A stretch of DNA of 7,692 bases from Clostridia bacterium (GTDB lineage: Bacteria; Bacillota_A; Clostridia; Oscillospirales; CAG-272). Both the position numbers and the translations under genes were made by a program. Numbering within the stretch: position 1 is the first letter of the stretch; every line of letters begins with the position of its first letter. The stretch is taken from assembly GCA_017542695.1 (NCBI GenBank), contig JAFXWT010000166.1, forward strand, positions 1-7,692. The letters run 5' to 3'. This document shows positions 1-7,093 of this stretch, one piece after another. The notes beneath the pieces are model-generated. The model was not told the origin of the DNA, searched no databases, and worked only from the letters and a program-made list of their open reading frames with translations.

Positions 1-438
1 AAGATGATACAGTTCCGGTATCACGTCGTTCAGCTGGCCGAGATACGACTGATACGCCTGATTCCCGACCGTTGCGGCGTATGAATTGCCGTATCCGCCG
101 GTCAGCGCGGCAGCCTGCCCCATCGTGTCCTGCATGGCGAGCTTCGCGCCCTTGATGTACTTATCCTTGTACATCTGGTACAGGGAATCGCCGTCCACGT
201 CGTAACTGAATTTCGGACGGTTCAGAAGACTGTTTTCAAGCGTATCGTAAAGATGCTGCTTGGAAAACTGAAAGTCTCCGAAGGTATCGAGCGCGGATTT
301 ATCGGCAAGAGCCGCGTCGCGCAAGCCCTTGACGTAATCGGATTCCTGGTAAGCGCCGTAGTTTTTTTGCTGCTCCGACAGCGCGTCCACGTCCTCCTTT
401 TTCTTTTTGAGCGATTCGCTCGGCGTAAAGATTGCCAT
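1..438 (-). CDS. Phage virion protein, N-terminal part (cut by window edge)
   Basis: The first 146 codons of a leftward gene are visible; the rest lies beyond the left edge. The ATG at 438 follows an AGGAGGGGG ribosome binding site (442-450) that overlaps the stop of the preceding fibre gene, so the start is well supported. Residues 1-75 are charged and probably helical (lysine-rich stretch at 10-15, QQK around 23-25). Residues 76-146 contain a YDVDGDSLYQMYKDKY segment and then a Gly/Ala/Gln-rich block (DTMGQAAALTGGYGNSY at 104-120, NQAYQSYL at 126-133). I recall this block as a conserved signature in predicted virion proteins of gut Clostridia phages. Its biochemical role is not known to me. 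An internal or ejection protein, or a tape-measure-like protein, fits its place at the end of the structural operon, but that is inference. No signal peptide or membrane segment is visible. Confidence 0.82.
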   Translation of the reverse strand, partial: MAIFTPSESLKKKKEDVDALSEQQKNYGAYQESDYVKGLRDAALADKSALDTFGDFQFSKQHLYDTLENSLLNRPKFSYDVDGDSLYQMYKDKYIKGAKLAMQDTMGQAAALTGGYGNSYAATVGNQAYQSYLGQLNDVIPELYHL

Positions 439-448
439 GTTCCCCCTC

Positions 449-1990
449 CTATGAATTGTTATTGACAAGTCCGAGAATAGCGGACGTCACGTCAACGTAA
501 TTGTTTCCGTCGTATATGTAGATTTTCCCACCAAAATATGTATTTTTATCAACAGCTACGTTTTCGTCAAAATATGCGTCGAATCCTACATCAAGACCGT
601 TTGCGTGGAGTGGATCGTGATACATTCCGATTCCGACGCCGGTACCTCCTTCTGCAAGGTGCAGTGTAGCAAATCCGACCGGTATCTGATACTCATAGTC
701 CACGTCCCCGGTGACGTAGTCTGAAACCGTCAGCTTAATGGTGTATGTGTCCGAGATGTTCAGATAATTGCTACCGCGTCCAGGAAGATCGCCGGAAAAC
801 ACGTCGGAATCGTTTTCATCCAATAGCGTCGTTGAAGCCTGTTCGCCAACGATTGTGCAAGATACCGTTGATTTATTCGCTCCGCCAACCGAAAACACAG
901 ACCTCGCAAACTCCATCCTCAGCTTTGTTCCTTGCGGATCGAATAATCCGTATATCGCTCTGCCTACCATAACGCGGCTGTTTCCAGGCTTCTGGATGAT
1001 TCTTGGCGCTGTATACGCCTCGATATTCAGATCAACGGTCGTATGGTTTGAGAAGCCTCTGCTATCCGTTACCGTGATCGTATAGGGAACACTCCCGGAC
1101 GTATTCGGGATCACTTCAACAGAGGATTCACACTCTTTTCCGTTGACGTAGTATTTGGAAATTTCAGCGGAATGCTTTGCCGTACCTGTAATGGTAAACG
1201 TGATCTTGGATATATCCTGGATAATCGTGCCGGAAAACGCCGATCTATGTAAAACCGGTATCGCAGTATTATCAATGCTATGCGAAACAGAAACATCCGG
1301 CGTGTTGCCTTGCGCAGAAACATTCCCGGTAAACGAAACAATCGACGGAGAACCGACTTGTGTCGCTCCGTTGTAGGTCGTTGACCGGATATATCCGGTC
1401 AAATGATCCGAGTATTTGCAGATCGGGTACAAAACGGACGTATCCCACGAATAACTTTCTCCGACGTTTGTTGCAAATTGCGTATAATCGGTTCCGTCTC
1501 CGGAATACTCCAGCGTGTGCGTAAACGTAGAGGCGCTGCAGTTCATATTGATCGACAGATTATCTCCGATCGTAAACGGATTGGCGAAAGACGGCGTGCT
1601 TGCCCTTACAATCTGTGACAGTGTGACCGTTCCAATCAGATTACCGCTCTCAGGTGAAATATCGTTGTTGAATGAAACGGATACGGAAATCGTTTTCGAT
1701 CCGTCGTTGTTGTGCTGAACGGTGAACGTATGGTATACGATTTTTTTATACGATCCGGCGTCTATAACTTCACTTCCGTGGTAATGCTCGGTGTATACCT
1801 GTCCGTCCACCGTATATATGAAATCAATATCAGCATTTTGAAAATACGATTGTCCTGCTCCGGAAGCCCTGCCTATATACACTTCCACAAGAACATCGGA
1901 TGTGTTGTTTTCAACAGAAGGATTGCTCTCTGTCACTTCAGCTTTGAACGTCCAGTACGTGGACGTGGTCCCGTTGATAGTTGTACTCAT
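449..1990 (-). CDS. Tail fibre / host-contact protein, DUF859-like (513 aa)
   Basis: A likely surface-exposed tail protein that contacts the host. Residues 1-130 form a beta-rich unit with the hallmarks of the DUF859 type seen in Streptococcus and Clostridia phages: an N-terminal TTINGTTSTYWTFKAEVTE stretch, HNNDGSKTISVSVSF at 93-107 and a closing GTVTLSQIVRAS at 120-131. Two or three Ig/fibronectin-like beta repeats follow at about 132-225, 230-325 and 326-435 (PYTITVTDSRGFSNHTT at 302-318). A C-terminal cap at about 440-513 has the motif HLAEGGTGVGIGMYHDP, close to the 'GVGIGK' C-terminal motif of this family. The ATG at 1990 overlaps the TAA of the upstream gene by one base (TAATG) and has a GGAGGGG site 3 bases before it, so the two are probably translationally coupled. 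The stop is TAG at 449-451. Receptor specificity cannot be read from the sequence. Confidence 0.9.
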   Translation of the reverse strand: MSTTINGTTSTYWTFKAEVTESNPSVENNTSDVLVEVYIGRASGAGQSYFQNADIDFIYTVDGQVYTEHYHGSEVIDAGSYKKIVYHTFTVQHNNDGSKTISVSVSFNNDISPESGNLIGTVTLSQIVRASTPSFANPFTIGDNLSINMNCSASTFTHTLEYSGDGTDYTQFATNVGESYSWDTSVLYPICKYSDHLTGYIRSTTYNGATQVGSPSIVSFTGNVSAQGNTPDVSVSHSIDNTAIPVLHRSAFSGTIIQDISKITFTITGTAKHSAEISKYYVNGKECESSVEVIPNTSGSVPYTITVTDSRGFSNHTTVDLNIEAYTAPRIIQKPGNSRVMVGRAIYGLFDPQGTKLRMEFARSVFSVGGANKSTVSCTIVGEQASTTLLDENDSDVFSGDLPGRGSNYLNISDTYTIKLTVSDYVTGDVDYEYQIPVGFATLHLAEGGTGVGIGMYHDPLHANGLDVGFDAYFDENVAVDKNTYFGGKIYIYDGNNYVDVTSAILGLVNNNS

Positions 1991-2955
1991 TATCCCCTCC
2001 AGTTGAACACAAGACCGGAAGACGTATCAATCTGGTATTTTCCGAGATCGAGTTGTTTTTCAATCACCGCGTTTGTGATGTGCATAGTATTGCTGTTGAT
2101 TGACGCGACTTTTGTAGAATAATCTCGGTAAACCGTTACCGTTTCCGCGTCGAGATCCGCTTCTACAAAATCTCCTGCCTTGATAGAGTTTTCGTCCATG
2201 CTAGACGGAATATAGTCGATGGTAAATCTTTCACCAGTTGAAAGCGTAACAGCGATGATATCTTCGTCCTCGTCAAAGTCAACTTCGGAAACCATTCCGC
2301 AACAAGGGACTGAAAATGGGGAAAACTGTATATTTGTATAAAGAACGCTCTTTATATCAGCGTCACCGTAAAATGCCAGCTCTGAAGAGGTAAAACGAGC
2401 GAATCTATTGTAGTAGACAGCGCCGTTCAGCGTATTGGTCTGCCCGACCTCGATTCCGTATATCGGATTTCCGTCAGAATCATAATCCACCACGCCGGAT
2501 CTGATCCTACCGTCTACCGTAAGCGTTTGTCCTTCCTCCAGCAAATGGGAGTTGATCTGCCGGATATTTCTCATGTTTTGCGTAATACCGGTAGCGTTTG
2601 CCTGTAAGACAAGACTTGTGTCCTCAACATAATCGCCGAAATCAGACTGAGCCACGTACTTGTTGCTCGCGTCCAATAGATTTACGGTATCCGCGTAATA
2701 GGCGTTGACGATCTCCGCGGAATTGATAATAAGGGATTTTATTGCGTTGAACGTGGCAAGTGCCGTCATTGTTTCCGCGCCGGCTGCGCTTGCCGAAGAC
2801 TGTGTTCCGTTTTTACCGGTGATCACGTATTCTGTTTTTTCGGACAGATTGTTCAGCTCGTAGTTCAGCTGCTCCGACAGGCGGAACAGATACGACTTGA
2901 TCTGCTGGATCTGATCGATTCCGCTTCCGGTAATGCTCGGCGTTTCGATGCTCAC
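1990..2955 (-). CDS. Phage tail/appendage structural protein (321 aa, GTG start)
   Basis: This gene starts with GTG at 2955, overlaps the stop of the 617-residue gene by four bases (GTGA), and has an AGGGAGTG site 7 bases upstream, which decides the start. Residues 12-50 (IDQIQQIKSYLFRLSEQLNY) are a predicted amphipathic helix or coiled coil of the kind found in minor tail proteins of Firmicutes phages. An Ala-rich helical stretch (52-85) and another helix (115-140) follow. From about 145 the protein becomes beta-rich: VDGRIRSGVVDY at 147-158, YGIEVGQT at 166-173, and an acidic loop FDEDEDI at 227-233. The final DLGKYQIDTSSGLVFNWRG (303-321) resembles the ends of phage minor structural proteins. 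It probably joins the nozzle or hub encoded before it to the fibre encoded after it. That role is inferred from helix-to-beta architecture and gene order; no enzyme motif is visible. Confidence 0.88.
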   Translation of the reverse strand: MSIETPSITGSGIDQIQQIKSYLFRLSEQLNYELNNLSEKTEYVITGKNGTQSSASAAGAETMTALATFNAIKSLIINSAEIVNAYYADTVNLLDASNKYVAQSDFGDYVEDTSLVLQANATGITQNMRNIRQINSHLLEEGQTLTVDGRIRSGVVDYDSDGNPIYGIEVGQTNTLNGAVYYNRFARFTSSELAFYGDADIKSVLYTNIQFSPFSVPCCGMVSEVDFDEDEDIIAVTLSTGERFTIDYIPSSMDENSIKAGDFVEADLDAETVTVYRDYSTKVASINSNTMHITNAVIEKQLDLGKYQIDTSSGLVFNWRG

Positions 2956-4805
2956 GGCTTTTCACTCCCTTGTGCGGTGGTATAGGTGATGGAATAGATC
3001 TTGCAGTCACCGACCCCTTCGATTCTCAGCCTGAGGTGATCGCAGCGCCGCGGTTTCATCGGTACGGTGATCGTTCGGAGCGTCCTCTGCGCGATCGTGC
3101 AGAGGTAGTCCCATCTGTCTGCGGAATCGTACTGTGCGGAAAATTTCACGCGCGCGTCTGGCGAAAGGCTCAGGCGAACGGTTATTCGTGATATATTCTT
3201 CGTATCCGGAGACGACAGACCGATCACGCCGGTTTCCGCGTACCACTTGATCAGAGAAATATCCGGTAAGCCGGACCCGTATTCCGTTACGATTGCTCCG
3301 CCGTAGTACACGTCTACGTTATCAACTACCGCCTTATCTTCCCGGATCATATACAATTCTCCGTCGCAGGAGACCATATCAACCACGCGAAGATCATCTT
3401 CTTCGTGCCACAGTCCCTTTTTCACGTCGTATGCGAAAAAGTGAGATTGACCTTCGGAATCCTTCATGGAGACGTAGTATTTTCCTTCGTTCGCGCATCC
3501 GACCGCGTCCTTGTACGCTTCCGGGCCGAGAGCCGCCGATACGGTTGCGGGAAGAGATCCGTCGTACGCGACGACATCGGAAGGTGACTTGTAATACAGA
3601 ACCTCGTTCGCGATAGACAGGCTCTTACTGCTTCCTTTTTGGACGCCGGGGCACATTGTCGTCTGGATCTGATAGTTGGCTGGATAGGATCCGTAAACCT
3701 TGTGAATGCAGTTTTCCTTGAAAAAGAGAGGGTATCCGAGATAGTTCACGGCTCCTGTAAACGGACCGTCCGAACCGACGGACGCCGTATAGGAATCCGT
3801 CGAAATACCGGCGAACACGTTCCAGTTTTTGAAATCGCCAAGCTTGCAGGCGTAGATCTCGTTCAGGACCTCCGTACCGCCAGATGAAAGCCCGTAGTGG
3901 CATCCCCACAGACGGTTGTTGCTCTCGATCACGTAATCCAGGTCAGGAATCGATCTCTCAACGGATATACCGCCGGACACATACGTAATATCAACGTTTG
4001 CCGTCAGGATTCCAGGCACGACGATATAATCATCGGCCGGAGTTTGTGCGTCGTGATACGCCTTCTGTATGATTGTCTTTCCGTTCAGATCCTCCGCGCC
4101 GACTTTCTGCTCACCGGTTTCCACAATACCGGAGATCGTAACGCCGTCGCCATCGGCAAAGCCGGACCCTATACCGAAACATGAGATTTTCACATACGTT
4201 GTCGTGATCGCATTCCACGATTCGGTAGACGTTGAATACTGTTTCAGGACCGGCTTCTCGTTAGAGTTATCTATCCAAAGAGTACCGTTTACCGGGTTTT
4301 CCGGCGGAGTTGGATTTGCCTCAACAGATGTGTATACCGTTCCGTCTTCCCTGCACAAATGAAAACCGGCGGTTCCTCCACTTTGGGAGAAAGTGTTTCC
4401 GAGCGCACCGTGCGAAAAGGCGGATACGCCGGTAGCGCGAAGCGTATTGATCCATACTTTATCAGGGAATATGATGATATACGCGCCCATCGATACGACT
4501 TGCTTCGGCTTTGTTGCGTTAAGCGTTACACCGCCGACTTCGTACCCATTGATATATACCTTCGTTCCTTTTATCCAGCACGGTCTGTCTTTTGCAAACA
4601 CGGAAAGGTATTCGGAAGACGTGGACCCGTTGTCCTGATACACGCCGCGCTGCCTGCGCGTGGATAGAACGGGGTAGTGATCCGACGTCAGGTTCTTCAT
4701 TGCGGCAAATTCACCCGCGCCGATCCGAAGGTTTTGATTCAGTCCGAGGAATTCTTCCGTCACGCTCCTGGCTGACGGAATATCATACAGTTCCGGAAGT
4801 TTCAT
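2952..4805 (-). CDS. Nozzle/tail-hub-like virion protein (617 aa)
   Basis: A large, nearly all-beta virion protein and the second-largest gene product in the window. The N-terminus (LPELYDIPSARSVTEEFLGL, then LRIGAGEFAAMKNLTSDHYP) resembles the start of a conserved protein in Clostridia phages. Short beta repeats follow, with WD/Kelch-like blade signatures such as NNRLWGCHYG (296-305), NEIYACKLGDFKNWNVF (315-331), YLGYPLFFKENCIHKVYG (355-372) and KYYVSMKDSEGQSHFFAYD (442-460). The C-terminal KPRRCDHLRLRIEGVGDCKI (584-603) looks like a closing beta sandwich. Blade-like repeats next to an adaptor-like gene recall the short-tailed phage nozzle proteins (P22 gp10, T7 gp12 type); this is architectural inference, not recognised homology. 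The ATG at 4805 lies 4 bases after the stop of the 140-residue gene, with a weak GGGGTGA site. The gene ends inside the next one (GTGA overlap), which suggests coupling. Confidence 0.88.
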   Translation of the reverse strand: MKLPELYDIPSARSVTEEFLGLNQNLRIGAGEFAAMKNLTSDHYPVLSTRRQRGVYQDNGSTSSEYLSVFAKDRPCWIKGTKVYINGYEVGGVTLNATKPKQVVSMGAYIIIFPDKVWINTLRATGVSAFSHGALGNTFSQSGGTAGFHLCREDGTVYTSVEANPTPPENPVNGTLWIDNSNEKPVLKQYSTSTESWNAITTTYVKISCFGIGSGFADGDGVTISGIVETGEQKVGAEDLNGKTIIQKAYHDAQTPADDYIVVPGILTANVDITYVSGGISVERSIPDLDYVIESNNRLWGCHYGLSSGGTEVLNEIYACKLGDFKNWNVFAGISTDSYTASVGSDGPFTGAVNYLGYPLFFKENCIHKVYGSYPANYQIQTTMCPGVQKGSSKSLSIANEVLYYKSPSDVVAYDGSLPATVSAALGPEAYKDAVGCANEGKYYVSMKDSEGQSHFFAYDVKKGLWHEEDDLRVVDMVSCDGELYMIREDKAVVDNVDVYYGGAIVTEYGSGLPDISLIKWYAETGVIGLSSPDTKNISRITVRLSLSPDARVKFSAQYDSADRWDYLCTIAQRTLRTITVPMKPRRCDHLRLRIEGVGDCKIYSITYTTAQGSEKP

Positions 4806-4809
4806 TGCG

Positions 4810-5232
4810 TCACCCCTGGAGCGGCCACGGAAGAACAGGCTCTTTCACGCCGCTGCAGAATGTCGTGATTCTGTTGCGCTGAAGTGGCATATATGTGCGG
4901 TTGTACCACGCGGAATATGCGCTGTACGCCGCGTTGAACGCTGCCATACTGTTGGCGTAGCGGTTGATTTCTTCGTTGGAATAGTCGATCTGTGCGGAGA
5001 GCCACGCGGTATATGCTTCCTGCGCGTAAGGCTCCGCGATAAGAAGGACGGTGTCAAGAGCGGTATCCGCGGCATACGGCGTAAACGGAACGAGATCGGC
5101 GCCTTCGTGAACATCGATGATCTCTTTTTTCACCATACCGTCCAAAATGGACAGCCAGCGGATCTTCTCTTCCTGCGTATATTGATTCGGTTTTACCGCG
5201 TCTGTGCGGTTGATTGCTTCAATAATGGTCAT
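4810..5232 (-). CDS. Head-tail adaptor-like protein (140 aa)
   Basis: A small, mostly helical protein of a kind that recurs next to capsid genes in Clostridia phages. Recognisable blocks are TIIEAINRTDAVKPNQYTQE (2-21), EEKIRWLSILDGMVKKEIID (21-40), a loop with PFTPYAADTALDT (49-61), and a long Tyr/Ala-rich helix ending SAYSAWYNRTYMP (104-116). The ATG at 5232 follows a perfect AGGAGG (5238-5243) at 5 bases spacing. Its size, helical content and place between the capsid region and the nozzle-like gene match head-to-tail adaptors such as T7 gp11, P22 gp4 or HK97 gp6. I infer that role from position; no sequence identity to those proteins is visible. The C-terminal tail after residue 117 (QRNRITTFCSGVKEPVLPWP) is longer than I remember for relatives. 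Transcribed from the same operon as the capsid gene. Confidence 0.87.
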   Translation of the reverse strand: MTIIEAINRTDAVKPNQYTQEEKIRWLSILDGMVKKEIIDVHEGADLVPFTPYAADTALDTVLLIAEPYAQEAYTAWLSAQIDYSNEEINRYANSMAAFNAAYSAYSAWYNRTYMPLQRNRITTFCSGVKEPVLPWPLQG

Positions 5233-5251
5233 ATCGGCCTCCTGTGTGATA

Positions 5252-5277
5252 GGGGAGCGACAAAATTGCCGCTCCCC
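5252..5277 (-). other. Intergenic hairpin between the 95-aa and 140-aa genes
   Basis: A perfect 8-bp inverted repeat (GGGGAGCG / CGCTCCCC) with a 10-base loop fills most of the short gap after the 95-residue gene. On the transcribed strand it is followed by TATCACACAGG and not by a U-run, so it is not a classical Rho-independent terminator. It ends nine bases upstream of the AGGAGG of the next gene. It may stabilise or process the mRNA, or set the capsid-to-connector ratio; that role is inference. Confidence 0.6.
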
Positions 5278-5286
5278 ACGGAATCA

Positions 5287-5574
5287 TTACAGACTGCGGG
5301 CGTGGTCCGCCGCGGCGTTCTGCTGCGCAATGGAATACTCCAGCGCATCACTTTCCATCTTCTCCGCGTGCTGAAGCTGGAGCGCGGCGCAAAGAGGGAT
5401 CTTCACGCGGACGCCTCTTCGAATAGTCCAGCTGCGGTCGTTCACCCATACGGTGACGTCTCCGGGCCGGTTCCTGTCGATCGGAATAAAGACGTCGACG
5501 AGTTCTTCGTTCGGGTCTTTTTCCTCGATCACTTCTTCACGGATTTCTTCTTCGATTCCTTTTTTGGTTGCCAT
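5287..5574 (-). CDS. Conserved small acidic protein downstream of capsid (95 aa)
   Basis: A 95-residue protein with no known enzymatic motif. The first 25 residues are highly charged and acidic (EEEIREEVIEEKDPNEE at 8-24) and probably disordered or helical. Residues 26-62 form a compact beta domain (VDVFIPIDR, GDVTVWVNDRSWTIRRGVRVKIP). A C-terminal helix (63-95) carries HAEKMESDALEYSIAQQNAA. I recall small proteins with this 'VNG..Y.I.RGV.V.VP' layout just after the capsid gene in other Clostridia phages. A decoration, head-completion or head-fibre role is possible, but I see nothing that settles it. The ATG at 5574 follows AGGAGG (5581-5586) at 6 bases spacing. That site lies within a potential hairpin (see separate entry), so its translation may be structure-controlled. 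It is co-transcribed with the capsid gene; the two are 42 bases apart. Confidence 0.85.
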   Translation of the reverse strand: MATKKGIEEEIREEVIEEKDPNEELVDVFIPIDRNRPGDVTVWVNDRSWTIRRGVRVKIPLCAALQLQHAEKMESDALEYSIAQQNAAADHARSL

Positions 5575-5579
5575 GGTAT

Positions 5580-5611
5580 TCCTCCTATATGGAGGAGGGA
5601 TTGCTCCCCCC
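5580..5611 (-). promoter_or_regulatory. Alternative hairpins that hide or free the 95-aa gene's ribosome binding site
   Basis: On the minus strand the spacer reads GGGGGGAG, CAAT, CCCTCCTCC, ATATA, GGAGGA. TCCTCC (5596-5591) can pair with GGAGGA (5585-5580) over a 5-base loop and would bury most of the ribosome binding site. Alternatively GGGGGAG (5610-5604) can pair with CTCCTCC (5597-5591), with one G-U pair and a 6-base loop, leaving the site free. The two folds share the same CU-rich strand and exclude each other. The sequences are seen directly; that they regulate is inference. Confidence 0.45.
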
Positions 5612-5616
5612 TGATT

Positions 5617-7068
5617 TTAGTTCGCCTTCGCGATATTGGAGTAACGCGGCGAGACGGATTCCAGGCGCACGATGTAGTTCTCGACGAGCAGTTCGGAAAC
5701 CTTGAGCGCCTTCCAGCCGACAGACGAGCGCTGGTTCAGCGGGTCAGACGTACCGCCGGAACCCTTCTGTTTGACGATGGTCTCCAGACCGCCGCCGGTC
5801 ACTTCGGTCGTGGCATAAGCGTCCGCGCCGAAGATCAGCGTGCCGAACACCGCGACACCTGTCTTGGTCCCCTGGTCCTTAAAGTCCGCGATCACGGTAT
5901 CTGCGGTCAGAGACGCGGCAGAACCGAGCGTGATCGACGACGCGCTACCGTCATTACCGGCGACGAGCGCAGACACGGCAGTCTTGGTCCCGCCGATGTA
6001 CAGATACTTGTCGTCTGCGTTTCTCGCAGCGTAGGCAGCAACGTCTTCGGCGGTGATCACTTCCTTTACCTCACAAGAGGTGCTGGAAGAGGTGTTTGTC
6101 TTGACGGTAAGGGTCGCGCTCCCGGAGGTGATCTGCGGACGGTAGATCTTCGCTTCGGTGGACTCCACGAAACGGACGCCTCCGATTTCGCCAATCTCAC
6201 CGGCGTACAGTTCGCCGGGCTGCGCGTACTTGTGCCACTCGATGAATTCCGGATCGCGCATCAGGTCGTACGCAGCGTACGGATGAATGATCCCGACGTA
6301 CTTGCCGTTGATGGTGGGAGCGTTCTGCGCGCGGAGCTTGGTCACGACACGCAAAATGTCGTCCACAGTGATCTTGGCAGTGATGTCCAGATCCGCACGA
6401 GCTTTAACAGCCGTCGCGACGGTGGAGACGTAGCGATCCGCGAACGAAGCGTTGCGGGTCATCTGCATCGCGTTTCTGGTGATCGTGTCAAGGGTCAGAC
6501 CGGCCTGCTTGCCGAGGAGCTTCGTCGCCTCGACGATGGTGTTGTCGATCGCGGTGAGTTCCAGAAGATCGCTCTGAACGATGATATCGCCGTACTGGTC
6601 AACAGTCGCGGTGATGTTCGTCGCGTTCAGACGGTTGCCGCTGGGGGTAAGACCCTCAACAAGGGGCGTGAGCGCCTTTTCAAGCGGCATGAATTTGCGG
6701 AATTCGATCGTCTTGCCGCCGTTCTTGGGGATGTTTCGCTTCTGCGCAAACTGGTCGTGGACGAGCGCGGGACCGGCTTCCTGGATCAAGACCTTGTCGT
6801 AAAACGTTTTGTTTTCGACAGAGAGACCGCCGTCGCCTGTGGTGTTGGTGTTCAGGTAGGTGGGCTGCAGCGAGGCGAGGGTGTTGGTCGCCGTCTCCAC
6901 GTTAGCAAAAAGCTGCAGATCCGCCATCAGTTTCAGCGTAGTGACGCTCGGACGCTTCACCCCGCGGATGAGATAACGGATAAAATGGGACGTTACCCCG
7001 ACCGCCTCGGCAAATTCGTCTGTCTTCATTCCGGACCGCTTGATCGCTTCTTCCAACTTCTTGCCCAT
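5617..7068 (-). CDS. Major capsid protein, N4-gp56 family, with N-terminal XRE-type HTH fusion (483 aa)
   Basis: The capsid domain has clear N4-gp56-family blocks: GLSVENKTFYDKVLIQEAGP (81-100), LVHDQFAQKRNIPKNGGKTI (102-121), FRKFMPLEKALTPLVEG, LTAIDNTIVEATKLLGKQAG (171-190), GTLIFGADAYATTEVTGGGL (409-428) and the final SDPLNQRSSVGWKAL (441-455). These are the shell subunits of the head. A Ser/Thr/Ala-rich stretch (about 312-405) looks like a surface insertion before the C-terminal block. Uniquely, residues 3-53 make a full Cro/C1-type helix-turn-helix: helix 1 KKLEEAIKRSG, helix 2 TDEFAEAVG, recognition helix SHFIRYLIRG, then KRPS and helix 4. The HTH runs straight into MADLQLFA (48-55), where ordinary family members begin. 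I chose ATG 7068 because AAGGAG lies 6 bases upstream; the TTG at 7113 has no such site. The three genes from here to 4810 hardly use TTA, CTA or TCA, which fits high expression. Stop is TAA at 5617. Confidence 0.93.
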   Translation of the reverse strand: MGKKLEEAIKRSGMKTDEFAEAVGVTSHFIRYLIRGVKRPSVTTLKLMADLQLFANVETATNTLASLQPTYLNTNTTGDGGLSVENKTFYDKVLIQEAGPALVHDQFAQKRNIPKNGGKTIEFRKFMPLEKALTPLVEGLTPSGNRLNATNITATVDQYGDIIVQSDLLELTAIDNTIVEATKLLGKQAGLTLDTITRNAMQMTRNASFADRYVSTVATAVKARADLDITAKITVDDILRVVTKLRAQNAPTINGKYVGIIHPYAAYDLMRDPEFIEWHKYAQPGELYAGEIGEIGGVRFVESTEAKIYRPQITSGSATLTVKTNTSSSTSCEVKEVITAEDVAAYAARNADDKYLYIGGTKTAVSALVAGNDGSASSITLGSAASLTADTVIADFKDQGTKTGVAVFGTLIFGADAYATTEVTGGGLETIVKQKGSGGTSDPLNQRSSVGWKALKVSELLVENYIVRLESVSPRYSNIAKAN

Positions 7069-7074
7069 TCTTTT

Positions 7075-7080
7075 CTCCTT
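7075..7080 (-). promoter_or_regulatory. Ribosome binding site of the HTH-capsid gene
   Basis: AAGGAG on the minus strand, 6 bases before the ATG at 7068. It decides the start: it includes the HTH domain in the product and excludes the basic stretch encoded from 7113. No comparable site precedes the internal ATG at 6927, the classical capsid start, so the fused form is the expected main product. Confidence 0.85.
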
Positions 7081-7093
7081 TCGCGGCTTCCGG

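Noticed and set aside
6925..6927. Internal ATG at 6927 as the real capsid start (436-residue product)
   Set aside because: It matches the usual family start, but the bases upstream contain no ribosome binding site and the frame upstream encodes a complete HTH. It remains possible as a minor product.
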